NCBI GenBank assembly: GCA_037447655.1
Contig: JBBHKE010000271.1
Span: forward strand, 310,001 to 374,000
Reading direction: 5' to 3'
Length of the DNA: 64,000 bases
Source: Zygnema cylindricum
Lineage: Eukaryota > Streptophyta > Zygnematophyceae > Zygnematales > Zygnemataceae
Shown here: in pieces, positions 12,090-23,787 of the stretch
Numbering within the stretch: the stretch's first letter is position 1
Layout: every line of letters begins with the position of its first letter
The notes under the pieces: model-generated
What the model was told of the DNA's origin: nothing
The model's input: only the letters and a program-made list of their open reading frames with translations
Database searches by the model: none
Made by a program: the position numbers and the translations under genes

Positions 12090-12860
12090 TACCCACACCG
12101 ATATACTTTATATGACATTATTTCGAAGGCGGTCGATATATTTGGTTGTTCGAGTGTTACTATGTACGAGTTTCTCCGTAATTGTGGTCCACACCTTTTC
12201 TATAAACGAGGCCTTAGGAGCCCTCTTGCTTCAGTCCTTACATCGCTTTATCTCAACATTTACCTCTAACTTCACAACGAGCGCATGCTTGTATTATTGT
12301 AGTGTCTAGATCGTCAACGTGTTCCGAAACTCTTTCAGCATGCTCACTCGGGCTTGGGGGAATTAAAAGGTTGTTTTTTGTAGATCTTCAATCACGTTGA
12401 GTTTTGATTGTTTGTTTAAGCACATTGTCGTGTCTTTGCTTCATTCATTATTGCGTCCTTGTGTTACATGCCTTTTTATGTGTGTTAGTTTTTTTCGCCT
12501 TGTTTCTCCGTTTTTATTTTTTATTTTCGCATTTCGTTGTCCAATATTGGCTTTGTAGTCCACTTTTTTTTTAGTTTCCATGTACTCAAATGGTTTACCA
12601 TCGCGCTTTTTTAATAAAGTTTGGTCATATACTATGGGGCTCCTTGCAACCACACACTAGTAAAAACGTGTACAACAAAAATGTTGACACAACAAAAGAT
12701 GATGTTAAAGAAGTGGCTAAGCACATCGATGTACAAGGCAAATTTTATAAAATAACACTAAAAGCCAAACAAAACATCGAAACCAATAACGAACATATTA
12801 CTTACAAAATACCGAGAATACCTTGGTTTTTATAACCGGACCATGTCTATTAAACTGTTA
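12090..12860. other. Upstream flank of left copy, no supported gene
   Basis: This stretch parallels 21,655-22,440 in the right copy and, weakly, 3,060-3,790. Short ORFs on both strands are not conserved as frames between the two copies: indels shift them. They are therefore not treated as genes. Confidence 0.5.
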
Positions 12861-12916
12861 GTATGGACGCCGTGTCCCCATGTAGCAATGAAATCGACCT
12901 CTACTCTACCCGCAAA

Positions 12917-13073
12917 AGCCCAAACTCACTGTTAAATACAAACATTGAAAATTGTCAACAACTCACTGTTAAATACAAACATTGAAAAATTATCAACAAC
13001 TCAGTGTTAAATACAAAGATTGAAATCGCCAACAACTCACTGTTAAACACAAATATTGAAAATCCGCAACAAT
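12917..13073 (+). repeat. Minisatellite, about 38-bp unit, four copies
   Basis: Units of the form AACTCACTGTTAAATACAAA followed by CATTGAAAATCGTCAAC are repeated four times with substitutions. The paralogous array at 22,503-22,698 has five units, so the array changed length after the segmental duplication. Confidence 0.85.
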
Positions 13074-14196
13074 AGTCATACCAAAACTGTCAACCTGAAT
13101 TGCCTATTGATAAGCGGTAGGTAGTAGCCGTCATACATGCCATAAATATTAAAGCCCAACTCCACGTAGAGACTAGAATGAATGCTTGAATACAACATAG
13201 TAGAGAGACCCCTACTACCCAATAAATGGTATAGGTTGTCCATGAGGCTATCATGGAAGGATGAAAGTGATGTGACAATAACAGGGGTGGAGGGGAAGTG
13301 CGTAGGGAGGAAGGGCGGTGGGTGAACGACCTAGTCAAGAGAACAAACGCCACATGAGGGTCGAAAAGCGTTGGGAGGTCATCCACGTGGGACAAATCGA
13401 TCTGGATATAGCAAATTCCCCTCTGTCGATATATATTCCTTTTTACGATTTGTGTACTGTTGACAACTTGAAATAGAACGATGGACACCTGGATAACTCA
13501 GCGAGGCCGGCCACCCGCATCTAAACAAAATCCCCCAAATATTCGCATCTTCCGTGCTTTCCCAACATGCCGTTTCCCGTAGAGCCGAGTCCTAAGAAGT
13601 AAGAGCCGACCTTCAGATATTTTCCTTACGTCAATATGCCCACATTGGACTGTAGGAGCTCGATCCACACCTGCTCTTCCCGTACGGATATACAACTGTA
13701 CGGCACCGTGCCATGCGAGCGTCCGACCGCTTCGTTTCCGATTGGGAAAACATTGACCAACGGCTAAGGGGTGCAAAGTACACACTTGAGAAGGAAGGGA
13801 CGTGTCATTCGGAGCATTTACGCTTTGTCGTGGAGGGTATCGACGTAAAAGGAAGCGTGACGTGTCACCTAATGAGAGGAGTGTGACTGGCCGTGACCAG
13901 GTACGCTGCCGTACATACTCGCAAGTTTCTCACATGCTGAGTTGCCTTCTGCAGCGGCGGATGTCGTCTGTGCCACGCGTAACTGCGGAGCTCTCTGGCG
14001 GATTACACCGACCTGACTGCCACGTGGCCTTCCTTCTTTCTGCCAGCTGCGACTCCTGGTGTAAATGAGCTCATGTACGTGCTGCATTCTTTAAAGCTGC
14101 CTTTTCGTGAGATATGCCTGTGTGAGACCTCTGGTTGTCCTTTCACTGCAAGAATAGACTGTTCAGGTGGTTGATGAACTGCTGCCATAGACTGCC
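13074..14196 (+). promoter_or_regulatory. Putative promoter and 5' leader of the left gene copy
   Basis: This region is nearly the same as 22,699-23,787 upstream of the intact gene, with small indels. Where the right copy has TATATATAA (about 23,269), this copy reads GGATATACAAC (about 13,686), so a possible TATA element is altered. A three-codon upstream ORF (ATG CCT GTG TGA at about 14,112) precedes the main start and is kept in the right copy as ATG TCT GTG TGA. Which ATG-proximal part is leader and which is promoter cannot be told without transcript data. Confidence 0.45.
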
Positions 14197-17100
14197 ATGC
14201 CTCCAAACAGAACCGACATGGATTATCTTGACGCTTCTTCCGGCGAGCCTTTCAAGCCTTACCGAAGCTTCAGCTTGGGCGACATGCCGCCTGCCCTTGT
14301 CGACCGTGTGCCTTCCACTGGAGTGGAGGATGTGGATCCATGGACTGCCTGGGCCTACCGGCCAAGAGGCACCTCAGCACTTCTTGCCGGGGCAGCCCTT
14401 TTAGTGTGAGTTACAGACAACTGTAAGCTCACACTTTTGTTGAAAACCTCTTTACTTCCATTTACAACTGACCGAGTAAGAAAAAACAAATATGTATTTT
14501 CGTTTTTATTATTTCATTTAATTTTCAGTTTTTTTTTTCTATATGTTTTTAGTTATTTCTATTATTTTACGAGTTTTCATTTGTATTTTTTTATGGTTTT
14601 TTATTATTATCTTCTTGTAGTGTTAATGTTTTCATGGTAGGATTGCTGTCCTCAAGGTGTTTGTTGCCTAACTAATTTGCCTGAACTCCTCTAACTGTTT
14701 TTAGTATGGAATTGGAAAGGTGCTGATTGATAACTGGTATTCTTCATATTAAAATAAGCTAAACCATTACTTGCTCTCTTTAGCTAAAGGCGCTAGTTAA
14801 AGATCCTATACATCTCATTCTTAAAGCTACACTATGAATAAATATGACCATTAAGAAATATGTAGGGCGGGATTTGTTTTAGTGTGTTTAACTGTAATTT
14901 AGGTGTGAGGGACAGAGACGATTGTCAAGTGTTCACCAATTTAGAGCCAAGGAAAAAAATTGTTAGTATTATTAACACTATTTTATGTTTGAGGGCCAAG
15001 TACAACCGGCACCAAATGAGTTCCATTAACGCTAATAACGATTAATGGTGTAGTTTGCCCAATATTTGGATATATATTCTTGAAATCATGTGCACATTCA
15101 CACTGAACGTATTTGGCACTGCATGTACTTTTGTGTACTGCTATATGCCTTTTTTTTAATCTTTTTCATTCATCTGACGTTTATGTGATTTTAGTCAATT
15201 TTTGCAGTTGGAATCGCTCTATTTTTGACTTTCTAATCAACATGTATTATTTAGATTTTGCAAATCAGCTTTTCAATGTCTTTTTGTGTTCTAATTTCTG
15301 AGTGATGCTAGTTGCTGGAATGTTTGGTGATTGTTTTAATTTTGCCTGTCCAAACAGGAGTTAACCATGGGCACATGGCTCTTTTGCTGACGAAGGCCTT
15401 AGTGGTTTGGAATCAGCTACGGAAGTGGAGCCCTTCAGCCGGAGCCGTTGGAAGGCGATTCAGCAGATCACATTAAGCGGTAAGGATGGTCAGCCAATCG
15501 TTTCTGTTTCTGCACATTCTTGAGGATCTTGTGATGGAAAACTATCTTGCAACATCTTGCAAGGCCTCCTCTACAAAATTATTCTTGAGCTTTCTTTGGG
15601 AGCGACTTCAGAAGGGGCGAGGAGCATCAGCAATGCATTTATAGGAAACCCAGGTTATGCATGACTATTGACTAGCCCTTGAGCTGTATCAACCAACTAT
15701 ACAGAGCAAGCTTTGGTTTGCAGAGGAATATGGGCAATGATCGCTGTCTATCTGGGCTATTCCCTTCTTCAAGCTCCAAATACGTACGCTTTCTACTTAC
15801 GTCTCTGTTTAAAACATTGTGCCTTTTTTTTTTTTCTTTTTTCTATTTACGTAAATGTAACGGGGTTTGAAATGTAAACCAGAAAGTAGTCGTCTTAGAG
15901 CTTACATATTGGTATGCTCTTGTTGAGATGTTATTCTTCAATTCCCAAGTTTTTTTATATACGTACGCTTTCTACTTACGTCTCTGTTTAAAACATTGTG
16001 CCTTTTTTTTTTTTTTCTTTTTTCTATTTACGTAAATGTAACGGGGTTTGAAATGTAAACCAGAAAGTAGTCGTCTTAGAGCTTACATATTGGTATGCTC
16101 TTGTTGAGATGTTATTCTTCAATTCCCAAGTTATTTTATATGTTCTGATTCAGTGACGATCTTAGTTTGTTAATTTTCATGGAGGAGTGCCTGTCATTCA
16201 GTCAAATTTGTCTGTGTTAGTTGTCCTGTAGTTTATTAAAATGTACCATGAAGCTGGTCGGTTTTTAGGATTACTCTAAGTCAGTTTTATTGCACGCATT
16301 TGAAAAACTTTACTTCTTGAGTGAAAAAAAAAATACATTCTTTGGATAAAATGCCTGGCGAAACAAAAATAACCCTGTTCCTGAAACAAAATGAACTTCA
16401 ATGATTTGTTGCCAATAATATCCTGGCTAGTTGCAGCCTTGCATCAGATAGTGGTGTTTAGGGGATTATTAAGGGGCTTCCTTTTGTACAGCCGTCTTTA
16501 GGAAAGGTCCATGTTGCCTGAAAAGATGCATGTTGTTTTCGTTTGAAAGTACACTAGAGAATGATCATTACTTTTGCGACGTAATGATGTTGTCTACTGT
16601 TTCTGGGAGCAGGATCCTTATCCGTCCACATCCTGCTGTATGGAGGTTTGTCCACGGCATTGCTGTTGTCTACTTGGTCTTTCTCACATTCATGCTGTTC
16701 CAGGTACTGCCTTGTCTCCCTCTCTGCCTGCATTGTCGTTATTAATGATGACACCTCAATGTAATGTCTGTCATTTTTTTCGATGAGTAAGCAGGAGAGT
16801 CTTCACATAGCAGTTTATTTTTAGGCTTCGAGAGGCTTGCAATCATTGTATGGTTTTCATAGTTTTTTGTTGGTAGTTTGAAGTGACCAGTCTACTGATG
16901 GATTAGTTAATCGTCAATGTATTGTTCTCGACACAGCTATGAAATTTATAAAGAAAGAATAGAGAGAATATTATGAGAAACGTGGTTAGATAAAGCAAAC
17001 ACTTATGCAGCCTGGCACTGTTCTGCCTTCATTCTCGCGACCGTGAGATGCATGACTTTTTGACAGACTGATTTGTTAAAGCTGGGAACTTGCAGACTGC

Positions 17101-17595
17101 AGATGATGCACGACAATTTCTGAAGCACCTTCATCCAGGTCTTGGAATTGGTAGGTAAAATGAAATCGCATCTGACTGTGTTTATGTCGTTAAATTCTTG
17201 GATCTGAGTTCAGTTTTTTCTCTTACTAGTAAAGACTTAATAGTGCTCGCTAGCAATGGAGCTTCCAGATGATCCTTTGGTTTGCCTGGCTTTATGGCAC
17301 ACTTTCTTTATATTCCCACATGTGGCAGGTTGTTTCTACAAGACAAGAAGACACAGATGTTTGCTTTTGTGTTTGGAAATAAGTAGCCTGCCTTTGTATG
17401 GTTCCTGTCAGGACTTGAGTTATTAGGTGACGACTTGGTCATAGTTTCATGCATCTGTTTATGTTTTGTGGAATCTTTCTCGATTACCCACTCTGTGTCT
17501 TGTATGGACGAGCAGAACTATCAGAGAGATCATATGGAACAGACTGTCGTATATATACACCAGAACATCCAACAAACAAGTTTAAAAATGTTTAC
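14197..17595 (+). pseudogene. PSS1: Phosphatidylserine synthase, truncated duplicate (exons 1-6 only)
   Basis: Exons by comparison with the intact copy: 14,197-14,405; (uncertain exon 2) 15,358-15,479; 15,724-15,783; 16,613-16,703; 17,096-17,150; 17,516-17,595. Coding sequence is almost unchanged from the right copy; in exon 1 one residue differs (Ser for Pro at residue 14). Conserved family motifs include [18 protein letters not shown] and [12 protein letters not shown]. The remaining exons 7-13, with most of the membrane segments and the catalytic region, are absent because the duplication ends at 17,757 in intron 6. On its own it cannot make a working enzyme. All six splice donors are preserved, so its transcript could in principle splice into exon 7 of the downstream copy (27,739), which is in phase. 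Confidence 0.85.
15782..16139 (+). repeat. 179-bp tandem duplication in the intron after exon 3
   Basis: Two nearly identical units, 15,782-15,960 and 15,961-16,139. The unit begins with ACGTACGC, which is the last two bases of exon 3 plus its splice donor, so the donor site is duplicated. The intact gene has a single unit (25,383-25,560), so this arose after the segmental duplication. Confidence 0.9.
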
Positions 17596-17757
17596 GTAAG
17601 TGATTTGCCCAAGGTTAATGCTTTGTTTGGATTCTAAGAAATTTGATGGTGTGAGCAATCAGGGCCCCCATAGGTATGGGAGAATCTAGTAGTTTCTTTT
17701 AAAGGCTGTCGCTTGACTGCCTAGATGCGTGTTCTACAAGAATTGTTCCTTAAGTCC

Positions 17758-18316
17758 GTGTATCACTGTGGCAAATTTGAAGCATATTGGCTTTCTGAGT
17801 TATATTTTGTGTCAGATCTAAGTTGGCTGTTGAGTAGGTACTTTGATAGTTTCTGCTGTTTTTCATGTCTACTTCCACTACTACTGCTGGTTCACCGCCT
17901 GCAACGGTGGTTGTAGAACAACATGATTAAGCCAATAATTACGATCTGTTGCGTTGTATTGATATAATAATTTGACATATTTTTGGAAACATCGCATAAA
18001 GTGTATGATTAACAATTTACAATAGATTACGATTCGCAACCCTTATCTTTTTGTAAGATTTGCGAAATGAATAGTGTTAGTACCGTGTCAGATTTGCGAC
18101 GCTAATCATGACGCCATGTACTTCCATGATACCAAAACTACAAAGAACAATAATGTTGGAAAAAGAAAGTACAAAATTTTCATTTTTTTTGGTTTTTTGT
18201 TTGACCGACCGTAACCGCCTAACCCCCAAAATTTGGCAACCGAACGCGTTCCGGATCCGGCGCGGGGGGTCGGTTAACGGTCGGTCACGGTTTCGGTTGA
18301 CTGTTTGCGACCTCTG
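17758..18316. other. Junction sequence after the truncated gene, unassigned
   Basis: Starts exactly where homology to intron 6 stops. A 63-codon frame (17,725-17,916) simply runs through the breakpoint and is not a recognised protein. The part from about 18,190 to 18,316 is GC-rich with CGGTCGGTTAACGG-type motifs and ends TTTGCGACCTCT, which resembles the terminus of the element at 21,167-21,623 and may be a truncated copy of it. Confidence 0.4.
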
Positions 18317-18324
18317 ACTAAGGG

Positions 18325-18736
18325 TAGTGTTGGGTATCGGGTAAATTCATATCGCGATAATTTTGATATTCGATATATCAAATATCGATCGAGTAGATTC
18401 CTCGATATATCGTACCGGCACCAACATAAATTATCGCCATATATATCGCAAAAACTGGGTGTCCGTACAGTCCTTGTACGGAAGATTGTACAGAAAATCA
18501 TACGGAAAATCATACGGAAAATCGTACGGTTACCCCCCGAGGCGCGCTCATTGGGGGGAGGAAGGGTTGAAAAAAAAAATTGGGGAATTTTTTTTTTTTA
18601 ATGCCTCGATATATCGGCAATACGATATATCGCGATAATTTGGTTTTCGATATATCGAAGCGATATATCGATTATCGGGTAACTGAAATTCGATATACAT
18701 TGAATATCAGCAAAAGGTCCTCGATACCCTACACTA
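18325..18736. mobile_element. hAT-like non-autonomous element, 412 bp
   Basis: Termini TAGTGTTGGGTATCGGG and, inverted, TAGTGTAGGGTATCGAGG, flanked by 8-bp near-identical direct repeats ACTAAGGG (18,317-18,324) and ACTAATGG (18,737-18,744). The interior is full of palindromic CGATATATCG and TATCGCGATA motifs and has no coding capacity. Eight-base target duplications and TAGTGTTG-type ends are typical of the hAT superfamily. A relative lies at 39,359-39,825. Confidence 0.8.
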
Positions 18737-18744
18737 ACTAATGG

Positions 18745-19215
18745 TACTCTTTTTTATTTTGTACGAAGTTTATTTCGTTTCGTGCAAGTTTATACATGTT
18801 GTACACTTGTATGTCGTCCTTTAATTTGTGTCCAAGTTCAATGTAACGGTTCGCGATTAGATTCCATTTTTACGGCCAAGTCAAAATGTCGGTGTGTGCT
18901 CTCACAGTGGAGCTCAAGTGAAGTGAGAAACTACCTGCGCGCAACCATTTTATTTATATGTGGCTGCCAAAGTTTTGTTACAGTAAACCTGCGCCGGCCG
19001 TGTGAATTGATTTTTTTTTTTATGACGGTCGACGTTTGCAAGCGCGACACTTTTTTAGCCGCCGTTACAATATTTCGCCATTCAAATTTGTTTGACGGGC
19101 TGACCGTCAAATCTGAACTTAAAAGTACGTAGCTTATGCGAAACTGTACTTCAAATGTACAATTTCTGACAACTACCTGCGCGCAGCAAAAAATCATCTC
19201 TGCGATTAGCAATTC
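18745..19215. mobile_element. Half of the foldback element seen at 7.3-9.5 kb
   Basis: Collinear with 7,885-8,040 plus 8,720-8,840 and parts of 9,340-9,500. Shared blocks include TTTCGTTTCGTGC, AAGTTCAATGTAACG, GCTCTCAC-GTGGAGCTCA, TTTTGTTA-AGTAAAC and GGCCGTGTGAATTG. The matching opposite arm is missing and the 8,040-8,705 insertion is absent here. It marks roughly where homology of the right duplication copy becomes visible. Confidence 0.6.
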
Positions 19216-19350
19216 CCTTTTTTTTTTGTCCGAATGTTTTTCAAAATTTACATATGATGTTTAATTCTCTATCGATCGATGTGCAACTCAACCTTGTTAC
19301 TATTTTTTATCATTTTGCGACCAATACAATATAGGTCTTAAGGTCATATT

Positions 19351-20168
19351 CATAGTTGTTCAAAACGCATTTTACGCACGATTCGAACGCGCGTACAATA
19401 CGTAGAAACTGGAGAGGTGGATCTAAAAAAATCGTAAAAAACATTAATGATTTTTTTTCCATACAAATACGTACATGTTAAAAAAATTGAATCGAACATG
19501 TACCGCAGTTTGTACGCTTTCCGTCAAATGAGCGGTAAAAAATAACATATGTAAAAATAATTATCACACCATTTCTTCGCGGGAAAATTTACATCAAGTG
19601 GTTACGGTCTATCCTTGTGGCGGTTTTTTATGGGTGTATGTAGGCCCAGGTTCAACCCCCGCCCAACGCTAATTTTTTCTCTGAATAAAATTGTTTGTTG
19701 TTCACAGATAGGCAGCCATGGCCTTCTCCCTCTACCTTTCCGAGAGCGTCGGTAATGGCGTCTTCCTTGAATTTTCGCTTTCAACCGTTGAAGTATTTAT
19801 GGCGGCTTCTTTTCGAAAATTTAAAGAAGACGCCCGTACACATTTTGAACTTACGACGCTCAAATAGTGTGACGCCGCAACGTCTCTTTTTGGAAATGTC
19901 TGTGGACGTGACGATAAATTTCCGTACATTTATGTGTACATTCTGATCAGTTTACTGAACACAAAGTACCGATACGTGCATCGAATCTTTTCGTCAATTA
20001 CCGTACAGTTCTCGTAAATATCGCACAGTTACCGTAATTTGTCTATAGGTTTCCATGAACTTCCAGTTCTAGTTTACAGTCTACGTTTTTATGCGATTTT
20101 TTGAAAAGTCAAGTACAATACGTATAAACTGGAAAAAATGAAAAAATCGCGCGTATTGAACAACTAGG
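19351..20168. mobile_element. hAT-like insertion, 818 bp, with empty site in the other copy
   Basis: Ends CATAGTTGTTCAAAACGC and, inverted, CCTAGTTGTTCAATACGC. Direct repeats GTCATATT (19,343-19,350) and GTCGTATT (20,169-20,176) flank it. At 9,235-9,250 in the left copy the same flank reads as one uninterrupted GGTCATATTGTATG, an unoccupied site. The interior has no recognisable transposase; three short ORFs have no known motif. Eight-base duplication suggests hAT. Confidence 0.75.
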
Positions 20169-20580
20169 GTCGTATTGTATGTTTTGCGTACAACAGGCAT
20201 ATTGTATGGGCCTACTTTCACCTACTTTTGAATTATGGTTTAGCCAATTCAGTAATTTACATTTAACGTCTACGGAATTCATCGTCAGCTCCAAGTTTGG
20301 ACTTGGCCTTCCTCATGCGGTTTTACATCGCTATTTAGTTGCCTCGTGTGACCTTGTCTTCTAGCTTGGTGACGTCCATTTGTTTCGCTGCTATTGTGCG
20401 GGGGGGTTACATGTTTGATGTATGCGCAGGAGTCTCTTGGCGACGGCGTTGCGACTATCGCTCATGAAGGTCAATATTTTATCTGACGCGGTTTCTCACA
20501 TGTTACTTTTTCGCGTCAGATTGATATTGTACTACAGTATAGTACTCGACGGGTGCACGTTGTGTATCTGCAGTACAGTA

Positions 20581-21079
20581 CACCGCGAATCGTAATTAGA
20601 ATAATGAAAAAATTAGAGTACAAAAACTAAAAAAAAAATAGAGTAATGAACGCTGATTAATGTGATAGAGATGTTTCAACCATGAAATTTACTCTAATTT
20701 ATTTAAGTACTCTAATTTGGCACGCTAATATCCTCTATTGTAACTAAGGTATTCGTACAAATTTTGGAAAAACGTACAGTTTCTCGTCACTATGATGTTT
20801 GCACTACGCGGTTTGTTAAAACGTAGTTACATGATAACGGTTTGTATTAAATCATTATTTGGCCTTTTTTACTTAATAAAGTACAATTTTGCACGGTTGG
20901 AGGTCGTCCGTACTCCACACTTTTTAAAACGAAACTATATTATAATTAAAAACGCTAATTAAACTTTACCTTAAATAGAATAATGAAAATATTATAATCA
21001 TTTACTCTATTTCATGTGATAGAGTCGAAATTTCGAGCGACCGAATTAGAGTAATTTACTCAAATTACGATTCGCGGTG
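20581..21079. mobile_element. MITE, CACCGCGAATC family, with empty site in the other copy
   Basis: Starts CACCGCGAATCGTAATTAGA and ends ATTACGATTCGCGGTG, bounded by TA on each side (20,579-20,580; 21,080-21,081). The flanking blocks TCGACGGGTGCACG and GACATTGTTTCG are contiguous in the left copy (about 11,990-12,035), which has one TA-like site and no element, confirming the ends. The interior shares the same conserved blocks as the 5,741-6,358 copy. Confidence 0.85.
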
Positions 21080-21166
21080 TAGTGACATTGTTTCGACAAA
21101 CCTGACCTACAATACACTTGTCGGTCAAACGGCTCGACATATGATAGTGGTGATGTGGGACGTGGG

Positions 21167-21623
21167 TAGAGGTCGCAATCGGGTCCCCGAATCCGTACCC
21201 GACCGTTACCCGACCAATCGGTCCGAAACGGATTCGGGTGCCAAATTTTGGGGGCCGGCCAAATTCGGGCGAGTGATTCACAAAAAAAAAAAAAACCAGG
21301 TAAGGTCGGGTAAACAAAAAACGAAAAAAATTGAAGGTTTTGAACTGTCCATACTATCCAACATTATTGTACTTTGTACTCTTGGTATAGTGGAAGGTAT
21401 GAAAGAGATGTACCACTAATTTTGTACTTATTCGGGTACGGCTGGGTACGGGTAGTCGCGAAAAATTGAGTTTCGGTTAACTTTTATTTTTGTAAACGCG
21501 TATCGGGTAACGTGTAATAATTTAGGAGCGTGACATAACCCGGTCGGTTATCGGGTGTTCATATTCTAAACAAAAAAAAATGTCGGGTTCGGGTATCTAA
21601 AACTTTGACTGTTGCGCCCTTTG
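21167..21623. mobile_element. hAT-like non-autonomous element with perfect target duplication
   Basis: Flanked by identical GACGTGGG (21,159-21,166 and 21,624-21,631; the identity spans ten bases, GGACGTGGGT, so the exact cut is ambiguous). Termini TAGAGGTCGCAA and, inverted, CAAAGGGCGCAA. The interior has repeated GGGTACGG, CGGGTAAC and CCGAATCCG motifs and an A-run, with no transposase. It is absent from the left duplication copy. Confidence 0.75.
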
Positions 21624-21654
21624 GACGTGGGTAAGAAAAAGGAGCATAACTACA

Positions 21655-22500
21655 CACACCGATATACTTTATATTACTTTATTTTGAAGGCGGTCAATAT
21701 ATTTGGTTTTTTAGGTGTTACTATATACGAGTTTTCTCCGTAATTGTGGTCCACCATCTTCCTAGAGACGAGGCCCGGTGAGCCCTCTTGCTTCCGTCCT
21801 TAGTTAGCTTTATCTCAACATTTTATCTCTAACTTTACAATGAGTGCAGGCTTGTATTATTGCAGTTTCTAGATCGTCAGTGTGTTCCGAAACTCCTTCA
21901 GCGTGCTCACTCGGGCTTGGGGGAATTAAAAGGTTGTTTTTTATATATCTTTAGTCACGTTGACTTTTGATTGTTGGTTTAAGCACATTGTCGTGTCCTT
22001 GCTTCATTCATTAGTGCTTCTTTGAGTGTCCTTGTGTTACATGCCTTTCTATGTGTGTTAGTCTATATCGCCTTGTTTCTCCGTTTTTCTTTTTTCCTTT
22101 CGCGTTCTGTTTTCCAAATTTGGCTTTGTAGTCCACTTTATTTTTAGTTTCCATGTACTCAAATGGCCATCGCGCTTTTTTAACATAGTTTGGTGATATA
22201 CTATGGGGCTCTCTTGCAACCACACACTAGTAAAAATGCGTACAACAAAAATGTTGACACAACAAAAATGTTGACACAACAAAAGATGATGATAAAGAAG
22301 TGGCTAAGCACGTTGACGTATAAGGTAACTTCTATTAAATTAGAGTAAAAGCTAAACAAAGCATCGAAACCAATAACGAACATTTTTCTTACAAAATACC
22401 GAGAATACCTTGGTTCTTATAACCAGACCATGTATATTAATCAACTAATATGGACATCGTGTCTCCATGTAGCAACGAAAAGGGCCTCTACTCTACCTGC
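21655..22500. other. Upstream flank of right copy, no supported gene
   Basis: Parallels 12,090-12,915. Short frames on both strands differ from those in the left copy because of indels, so no gene is called. Confidence 0.5.
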
Positions 22501-22502
22501 AA

Positions 22503-22698
22503 AAGCCCAAACTCACTGTTAAATACAAACATTGAATATCGTCAACAACTCACTGTTAAATACAAATATTGAAATTTGTCAACAACTCACTGTTAAATAC
22601 AAACATTGAAAATCGCCAACAACTCATTGTTAAATACAAACATTGAAAATCGGCAACAACTCACTATTAATTAGAAACATTGAAAATCCTCAACAATA
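22503..22698 (+). repeat. Minisatellite, about 38-bp unit, five copies
   Basis: The same AACTCACTGTTAAATACAAA unit as the array at 12,917-13,073, with one additional unit. Confidence 0.85.
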
Positions 22699-23787
22699 GT
22701 CATACCAAAATTGTCAGGCTGAATTGCCTATTGATAAGCGATAGGTCATGCCATAAATATTAAAGCCCACTTCCACGTAGAGACTACAATGGATGCTTGA
22801 ATACAACATAATAGAGAGGCCCTACTACCCTGTAAATGGTACAGGTTGTCCATGAGGGTATCATGGAAGGATGAAAGAGATGTGACAATAATAAGGGTGG
22901 AGGGGAAGTGAGTAGGGAGAAAGGGAGTCAAGAGAACAAATGCCACGTGGGTCGAAAAGCTTTGGGAGGTCATCCACGTGGGACAAATCGATCTGGATAT
23001 AGCAAATTCCCTCCGTCGATATATGTTTCCCCCTTTATGATTTGTGTACTGGTGACAATTTGAAATAGAACGATGGACGCCTGGATAACTCAGCGAGGCC
23101 GGCCACCCGCATCTAAACAAAATCCCCGAAATATTCGCATCTTCCGTGCTTTCCCAACATGCCGTTACCCGTAGAGCCGAGCCCCTAAGAACCGACCTTC
23201 AGATATTTTCCTTACGTCATTATGCCCACATGGAGGACTAGCTCGATCCACACCTGCTCTTTCCGTACATATATATAACTGTACGGCGCCGTGCCGTGTG
23301 AGCGTCCGACCGCTGCATTTCCGATTGGGAAAACTTTGACCAACGGCTAATGGTACAAACTACAAAGTACACACTTGAGAAGGAAGGGACGTGTCATTCA
23401 AAGCATTTCCGCTTTGTCGTGGAGGGTATCGACGTAAAAGGAAGCGTGACGTGTCACCTAATGAGAGGAGTGTGACTGGCCGTGACCAGGTACGCTGCCG
23501 TACATACTCGCAAGTTTCTCACATGGTGTGAGTTGCCTTCTGCAGCAACTGATGCCGTCTGTGCCACGCGTAACTGCTGAGCTCTCTGGCGGATTACACC
23601 TGCCTGATTGCCACGTGGCCTTCCTTCTTTCTGCCAGCTGCGACTCCTGGTGCAAATGAGCTCATGTATGTGCTGCATTCTTTAAAGCTGCTTTTTCGTG
23701 AGATATGTCTGTGTGAGACCTCTGGTTGTCCTTTCACTGCAAGAGTAGACTGTTCAGGTGGTTGATGAATTGCTGCCATAGACTGCC
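22699..23787 (+). promoter_or_regulatory. Putative promoter and 5' leader of the intact PSS gene
   Basis: A TATATATAA element is present at about 23,269, 510 bp before the start codon. A GC-richer leader follows, with a three-codon upstream ORF (about 23,705) and the main start in the context GACTGCCATGCC. High conservation with the left copy, including GACGTGTCA and CCACGTGG-like motifs (about 22,946 and 22,974), fits a regulatory role, though recent duplication alone would also explain it. Confidence 0.45.

Larger units (their letters stand above)
8720..17757 (+). repeat. Segmental tandem duplication, left copy (truncated gene)
   Basis: Matches the right copy (about 18,910-27,179) in the same orientation with an offset of 9.4-10.6 kb, the offset shifting at each insertion. 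Homology is patchy in the transposon-rich left part and very high (a few percent difference) from about 12.9 kb to an abrupt end at 17,757, after which the copies are unrelated. The break falls in intron 6 of the phosphatidylserine synthase gene. The left boundary is not resolved because it lies in repetitive DNA. Confidence 0.9.

Noticed and set aside
12917-13073. CRISPR-like array
   Set aside because: Repeats are contiguous with no unique spacers, in a plant nuclear context; an ordinary minisatellite.
13090-13785. Minus-strand ORFs of 132 and 95 codons upstream of the truncated gene
   Set aside because: The paralogous right copy (22,746-23,120) has indels that break these frames, so they are not conserved as coding.
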